Under the pieces are notes generated by a model. That model was not told the origin of the DNA. It was given only the letters and a program-made list of their open reading frames with translations, and did no database searches. Source: an uncultured bacterium (GTDB lineage: Bacteria; Bacillota_A; Clostridia; Oscillospirales; Oscillospiraceae). From it: a DNA stretch of 8,343 nt. Shown here piece after piece: positions 5,447-8,343 of this stretch (position 1 is the first letter of the stretch; every line of letters begins with the position of its first letter). A program made the position numbers and the translations under genes. The DNA lies in assembly GCA_905214605.1 (NCBI GenBank), contig CAJMMY010000034.1:1-8343 (forward strand), read 5' to 3'.

Positions 5447-6123
5447 GAGCCTGTCTCCTTTGGTGCAACAAAAATTTCCCCGGCGGGACTCAACGTCAGC
5501 AGGTAGACGGCGCCCGGGTGGGAAATGCCATGGGCTTGCAGCGTTTTTTGCAGCCAAGCGTCATCTCGGCCGACTTTTCGCAGATTTTCGCTGAGCACCC
5601 GACCGTCATTGATGAGCAAGGTGGGATAACTGCCCGGCGGCGCGGGAATGTTCATTTGCCTGCAGGTGGGCGGCTGTTGGTCCGGAAAGAGAATCAAGTT
5701 CAGATTCCCGCCGGTTTCCAAAACGGCTCGCTCAATGGAGCTGATTTCCGTAGCGCCCTGCTGCCGCAGCTCCTCAAACAGCTCTTCCAGTGTAAAGCGG
5801 TTCTTCCGCATTTCAGTCTGATTGATGGTTCCGTTTTCGATGAGAATGCTGGGTTTTCCGCAGAGAAAAGCCCGAAAGCGAATGCTTTTGTTCACAAAAC
5901 CGGTGACCAGAATTTCAAAGCAGAAGAGCATGAGCACCGGGATCAGACCGTTTAACAGCGGGATTCCGATGTCCTGCAGGGGAATGGCAGCCATGTCGGC
6001 AACGATGACGGCAACCACCAGCTCGGAAACTTCCAGCTGCCCCAGTTGACGCTTTCCCATCAGGCGCATAGACACCAGAAGTACAAGATATATGATTACG
6101 GTACGGAACATAAGAATGGCCAT
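5443..6123 (-). CDS. DUF421 (YetF-like) membrane protein
   Basis: This 226-residue protein starts at an ATG (plus 6121-6123) preceded 7 bases upstream by a perfect AAAGGAGG (plus 6131-6138). Three hydrophobic segments occupy about residues 4-20, 34-50 and 56-76. The family signature RLMGKRQLGQLEVSELV lies at 20-36. The soluble part begins FLCGKPSILIENGTINQTEM (87-106), then FTLEELFEELRQQGATEISS and RAVLETGGNLNLILF, all in the order seen in the YetF family; the final part (about 165-226) is a longer tail of the kind found in clostridial members. The biochemical activity of the family is not established. DUF421 proteins in Bacillus have been linked to spore inner-membrane properties and heat resistance, so a role in sporulation or the envelope is possible here. 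It forms a two-gene unit with the DUF4363 gene. Confidence 0.88.
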   Translation of the reverse strand: MAILMFRTVIIYLVLLVSMRLMGKRQLGQLEVSELVVAVIVADMAAIPLQDIGIPLLNGLIPVLMLFCFEILVTGFVNKSIRFRAFLCGKPSILIENGTINQTEMRKNRFTLEELFEELRQQGATEISSIERAVLETGGNLNLILFPDQQPPTCRQMNIPAPPGSYPTLLINDGRVLSENLRKVGRDDAWLQKTLQAHGISHPGAVYLLTLSPAGEIFVAPKETGS

Positions 6124-6179
6124 AGCAGGGCCTCCTTTGGGCGGACTTGATATGGGATATTTTTCCCCAAAACCGAAAG

Positions 6180-6187
6180 ACTATACA
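6180..6187. promoter_or_regulatory. Possible overlapping divergent -10 elements
   Basis: ACTATACA reads as TATACA on the plus strand (6182-6187, towards dapF) and as TATAGT on the minus strand (6180-6185, towards the DUF421 gene). Neither has a convincing -35 at 16-18 bases. The predicted leaders would be about 60 bases to dapF and about 50 bases to the DUF421 gene. The gap of 132 bases between the two genes has no other better candidate, so promoters must lie here, but the exact elements are tentative. Confidence 0.3.
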
Positions 6188-6205
6188 AAACATTCCAGAT
6201 CATGA

Positions 6206-6233
6206 ACTGACTCCGGCTGTGCCGGATTTCAGT
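6206..6233 (+). other. Hairpin in the dapF leader
   Basis: TCCGGC (6212-6217) and GCCGGA (6221-6226) form a perfect six-pair stem with a TGT loop; ACTGA (6206-6210) and TCAGT (6229-6233) add five pairs across a small 1x2 internal loop. No T run follows, so it is not a terminator. It ends 11 bases before the GGAGGG ribosome site (6245-6250). A second pairing of CTGAC (6207-6211) with GTCAG (6236-6240) would compete with the outer helix and approach the ribosome site. It is too small for a lysine riboswitch. Function unknown. Confidence 0.5.
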
Positions 6234-6255
6234 CTGTCAGCAATGGAGGGATTCT

Positions 6256-7089
6256 ATGAAATTTACCAAAATGCAAGGCTGCGGAAACGATTATGTTTAC
6301 GTGAACTGCCTGGAAGAGACCATCGCGGACCGCCCGGCTTTGGCGAAGCGGGTGTCGGACCGTCATTTCGGCATCGGTGCAGACGGTCTGATTTGTATCG
6401 ACCGCTCCGACGTGGCCGATTTTAAAATGGATATGTACAACGCAGACGGCTCCCACGGCAAAATGTGCGGAAACGGTATCCGCTGCGTTGCAAAGTATGT
6501 ATATGACCACGGCATGACGGACAAAACCGAGCTGTCCGTGGAAACCGGCAGCGGCGTGAAACAGCTGCAGCTGCAGGTGGAAAACGGCAAGGTGCAGACC
6601 GTGCGGGTGTGCATGGGCGCGCCGGAATTCCGCCCGGAATTGATTCCCGTGGCGGCAGAGGGCGAGAATTTCATTCAGCGCCCGGTGCAGGTCTCCGGCA
6701 AGACTTGGGACGTGACCTGCATTTCCATGGGCAACCCCCACGCGGTGGTATTTGTGGATAATGTGGACTGGCTGAATCTGGAAGAAATCGGCCCCCACTT
6801 TGAGAATCACCCTCTGTTCCCGGAACGGGTGAACACGGAGTTCGTGCAGGTGATTGACGAGAACACGCTGAAAATGCGGGTGTGGGAGCGGGGCAGCGGG
6901 GAAACGCTGGCTTGCGGCACCGGCTCCAGCGCCAGTCTGGTTGCAGCCGTGGTGTGCGGAAAATCCAACCCGAAGGTAAAAATGCTGCTCCGGGGCGGCG
7001 AGCTGGAAATCGAGTGGAACCGGGCAGAAAATCTGGTTTATATGACCGGCCCCGCCACCCGGGTATTTGACGGCGAAATTGACGAATAA
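6256..7089 (+). CDS. dapF: Diaminopimelate epimerase
   Basis: The 277-residue protein has normal DapF length. It interconverts LL- and meso-diaminopimelate in the cytoplasm, the last step before lysine decarboxylation and the source of the cell-wall cross-linking residue. It is PLP-independent and uses two cysteines as base and acid: Cys71 in GKMCGNGIRC and Cys220 in LACGTGSSAS, both present. Other family marks are FTKMQGCGNDYVYVN at the start, RHFGIGADGLI, DMYNADGSHGK, SMGNPHAVVFVD, RVNTEFVQV and VWERGSGETLACG. The start at ATG 6256 follows GGAGGG by 5 bases. dapL begins 18 bases after the stop, so the two are almost certainly one operon, in which DapL makes LL-diaminopimelate and DapF converts it. 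Codon use is mixed (Ile ATC and ATT six each), like the rest of the window and unlike dapL. Confidence 0.97.
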   Translation: MKFTKMQGCGNDYVYVNCLEETIADRPALAKRVSDRHFGIGADGLICIDRSDVADFKMDMYNADGSHGKMCGNGIRCVAKYVYDHGMTDKTELSVETGSGVKQLQLQVENGKVQTVRVCMGAPEFRPELIPVAAEGENFIQRPVQVSGKTWDVTCISMGNPHAVVFVDNVDWLNLEEIGPHFENHPLFPERVNTEFVQVIDENTLKMRVWERGSGETLACGTGSSASLVAAVVCGKSNPKVKMLLRGGELEIEWNRAENLVYMTGPATRVFDGEIDE

Positions 7090-7094
7090 TCGAA

Positions 7095-7100
7095 GAGGAA
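7095..7100 (+). promoter_or_regulatory. Ribosome binding site of dapL
   Basis: GAGGAA lies 7 bases before the ATG at 7108 in the 18-base gap after dapF. It is moderate in strength and supports the chosen start; no promoter or terminator fits in the gap, so dapL depends on transcription from dapF. Confidence 0.65.
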
Positions 7101-7107
7101 CGGTAAC

Positions 7108-8325
7108 ATGGCAAAAATCAATGAAAACTTTTTAAAGCTGCCCGGCAGCTATCTGTTTTCCGAGGTGGCCCGGCGCATTGCCGCCCACTCCGCCGCCCAT
7201 CCTGAGGCCAAGATCATCAAGCTGTCCATCGGCGACGTGACCCGCCCCCTGGTCCCCGCCGTGGTAGAGGCCATGCACAAGGCGGTGGACGAGCAGGGGA
7301 CCTATGCGGGCTTCCATGGCTATGGCCCGGAGCAGGGCTATCCCTTCCTGCGGGAGGCCATCGCCCAGTTCGACTATCAGAAGCGGGGGGTGGACATCCA
7401 GCCCCAGGAGATCTTCATCTCCGACGGCGCCAAGAGCGACTGCGGCAACATCGGGGACATCTTCGACGTGGACAACGTGGTGGCCGTGTGCGACCCCGTC
7501 TATCCCGTGTATGTAGACACCAACGCCATGGCGGGCCGGGCCGGGGACTTTGTGCCCGAGCTGGGCCGGTGGAGCCGCCTGGTGTATATGCCCTGCGTGG
7601 AGTCCAACGGCTTTATGCCCGAGCCCCCCAAGGAGAAGGTGGATATCATCTATCTCTGCTTCCCCAACAACCCCACCGGCTCTATGGCCACCCGGGAGCA
7701 GCTGAAGATGTGGGTGGACTATGCCAATAAGAACGGCTCCATCATCCTGTATGACTCCGCCTATGAGGCGTTTATCTCTGACCCCGACATCCCCCACACC
7801 ATCTTCGAGATCGAGGGGGCCCGCACCTGCGCCATCGAGTTCCGGTCCTTCTCCAAGACCGCCGGCTTCACCGGCACCCGCTGCGCCTACACCGTGGTGC
7901 CCATGGAGCTGGAGCGGGACGGGGCCAAGCTGAACACCATGTGGAACCGCCGCCAGACCACCAAGTTCAATGGCGTGCCCTACATCGTCCAGCGGGGTGC
8001 CGAGGCCGTCTATACCCCCGAGGGCCGCCGCCAGATCATGGAGTCCATCGCCTATTACCAGAACAACGCCAAGGTCATCCGGGAGGGGCTGACCGCCGCG
8101 GGCCTGGAGTGCTTCGGCGGCGTGAACGCCCCCTACATCTGGATCAAGACCCCCAACGGGATGCCCTCCTGGGACTTCTTCGACCTGGTGCTGGCCAAGG
8201 CCAACGTGGCCACCACCCCCGGCGTGGGCTTTGGCCCCAGCGGCGAGGGCTTTGCCCGGCTCACCGCCTTCGGCGACGCTGAGGCCACCAAGGAAGCCGT
8301 GGAGCGGGTGAAGTCCGTCCTGTAA
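7108..8325 (+). CDS. dapL: LL-diaminopimelate aminotransferase
   Basis: This 405-residue fold-type I PLP aminotransferase has the usual DapL length. DapL turns tetrahydrodipicolinate straight into LL-diaminopimelate with glutamate as amino donor, bypassing the succinyl or acetyl steps. Family marks in order are [106 protein letters not shown] and the PLP-lysine segment [14 protein letters not shown] (Lys250). The C-terminal part holds [28 protein letters not shown] and [20 protein letters not shown]. It shares an operon with dapF, its pathway partner. Codon choice is extreme: Ile is ATC 25 times and ATT once, Pro is CCC 24 times with one CCG and one CCT. Only about the first 11 codons look like the neighbours. 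Transfer from a higher-GC relative, or strong expression bias, could explain this. No terminator is visible in the 18 bases after the stop. Confidence 0.97.
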   Translation: MAKINENFLKLPGSYLFSEVARRIAAHSAAHPEAKIIKLSIGDVTRPLVPAVVEAMHKAVDEQGTYAGFHGYGPEQGYPFLREAIAQFDYQKRGVDIQPQEIFISDGAKSDCGNIGDIFDVDNVVAVCDPVYPVYVDTNAMAGRAGDFVPELGRWSRLVYMPCVESNGFMPEPPKEKVDIIYLCFPNNPTGSMATREQLKMWVDYANKNGSIILYDSAYEAFISDPDIPHTIFEIEGARTCAIEFRSFSKTAGFTGTRCAYTVVPMELERDGAKLNTMWNRRQTTKFNGVPYIVQRGAEAVYTPEGRRQIMESIAYYQNNAKVIREGLTAAGLECFGGVNAPYIWIKTPNGMPSWDFFDLVLAKANVATTPGVGFGPSGEGFARLTAFGDAEATKEAVERVKSVL

Positions 8326-8343
8326 GGCCAATGACCCCATAAA

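Noticed and set aside
5447..5557. A longer DUF4363 protein starting at 5557 on the minus strand.
   Set aside because: The extra 37 residues lie wholly within the DUF421 gene and lack family similarity, while the TTG at 5444-5446 has a well-placed AAAGGAG and an overlapping stop.
6124..6255. A lysine riboswitch upstream of dapF.
   Set aside because: The whole gap is 132 bases, shared with a divergent promoter; the lysine riboswitch needs a much larger multi-helix fold, and only one small hairpin is present.
7132..8340. A 402-codon open frame on the minus strand opposite dapL.
   Set aside because: It is rich in Gly, His, Leu and Val with no family character, and arises because the dapL codons end almost always in C or G. 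dapL itself is unmistakable.
1..8343. Frequent TTCCGG hexamers around comEC, as a possible DNA uptake sequence.
   Set aside because: Most are in-frame codon pairs such as TCC-GGN or ATT-CCG-G, they have no longer conserved flank, and they are spread over all genes. Gram-positive competence systems do not generally depend on uptake sequences.

Overview
The window looks like a chromosomal housekeeping segment from a low-to-mid-GC Gram-positive anaerobe, most likely a clostridium of the Oscillospiraceae/Ruminococcaceae type. The reasons are the strong AGGAGG-type ribosome sites, a comEC-holA pair, nrdR, a DUF421/DUF4363 pair of the clostridial kind, an RNase M5-like Toprim protein, and a DapL/DapF diaminopimelate route. 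The genus is inference. I see no mobile element, CRISPR array, tRNA, rRNA or phage gene.

Layout, left to right. Positions 1-198 hold the C-terminal end of alaS, followed by a complete HIT-family protein (220-561) and a strong intrinsic terminator (597-634). An extended -10 promoter in the terminator's 3' flank (636-644) opens a plus-strand operon: comEC (from 676), holA (2793-3824) and an RNase M5-like Toprim gene (3821-4423), joined by overlaps. A 173-base gap with foldable sequence and a promoter leads to nrdR (4597-5064). Facing it on the minus strand, with one base between the stop codons, is a two-gene unit: a DUF421 (YetF-like) membrane protein (5443-6123) and, translationally coupled from a TTG start, a DUF4363 protein (5066-5446). 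A divergent promoter region (6124-6255) separates this unit from the plus-strand dapF-dapL pair (6256-7089 and 7108-8325), which encodes the last two steps to meso-diaminopimelate.

Two things stand out. First, comEC is damaged: the channel domain and the first strand of the metallo-beta-lactamase (MBL) domain are in frame 1, the rest of the MBL domain continues in frame 2, and the segment that should carry the metal-binding HxHxDH motif is absent from every frame. The junction sits on a short repeated GGACGA motif, so either a real deletion or an assembly collapse is possible. Second, dapL has codon use sharply different from the dapF gene 18 bases upstream, starting about 11 codons in, which suggests transfer or allele replacement.

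I did not find a convincing previously undescribed system. The remaining findings concern regulation, gene order and gene integrity.
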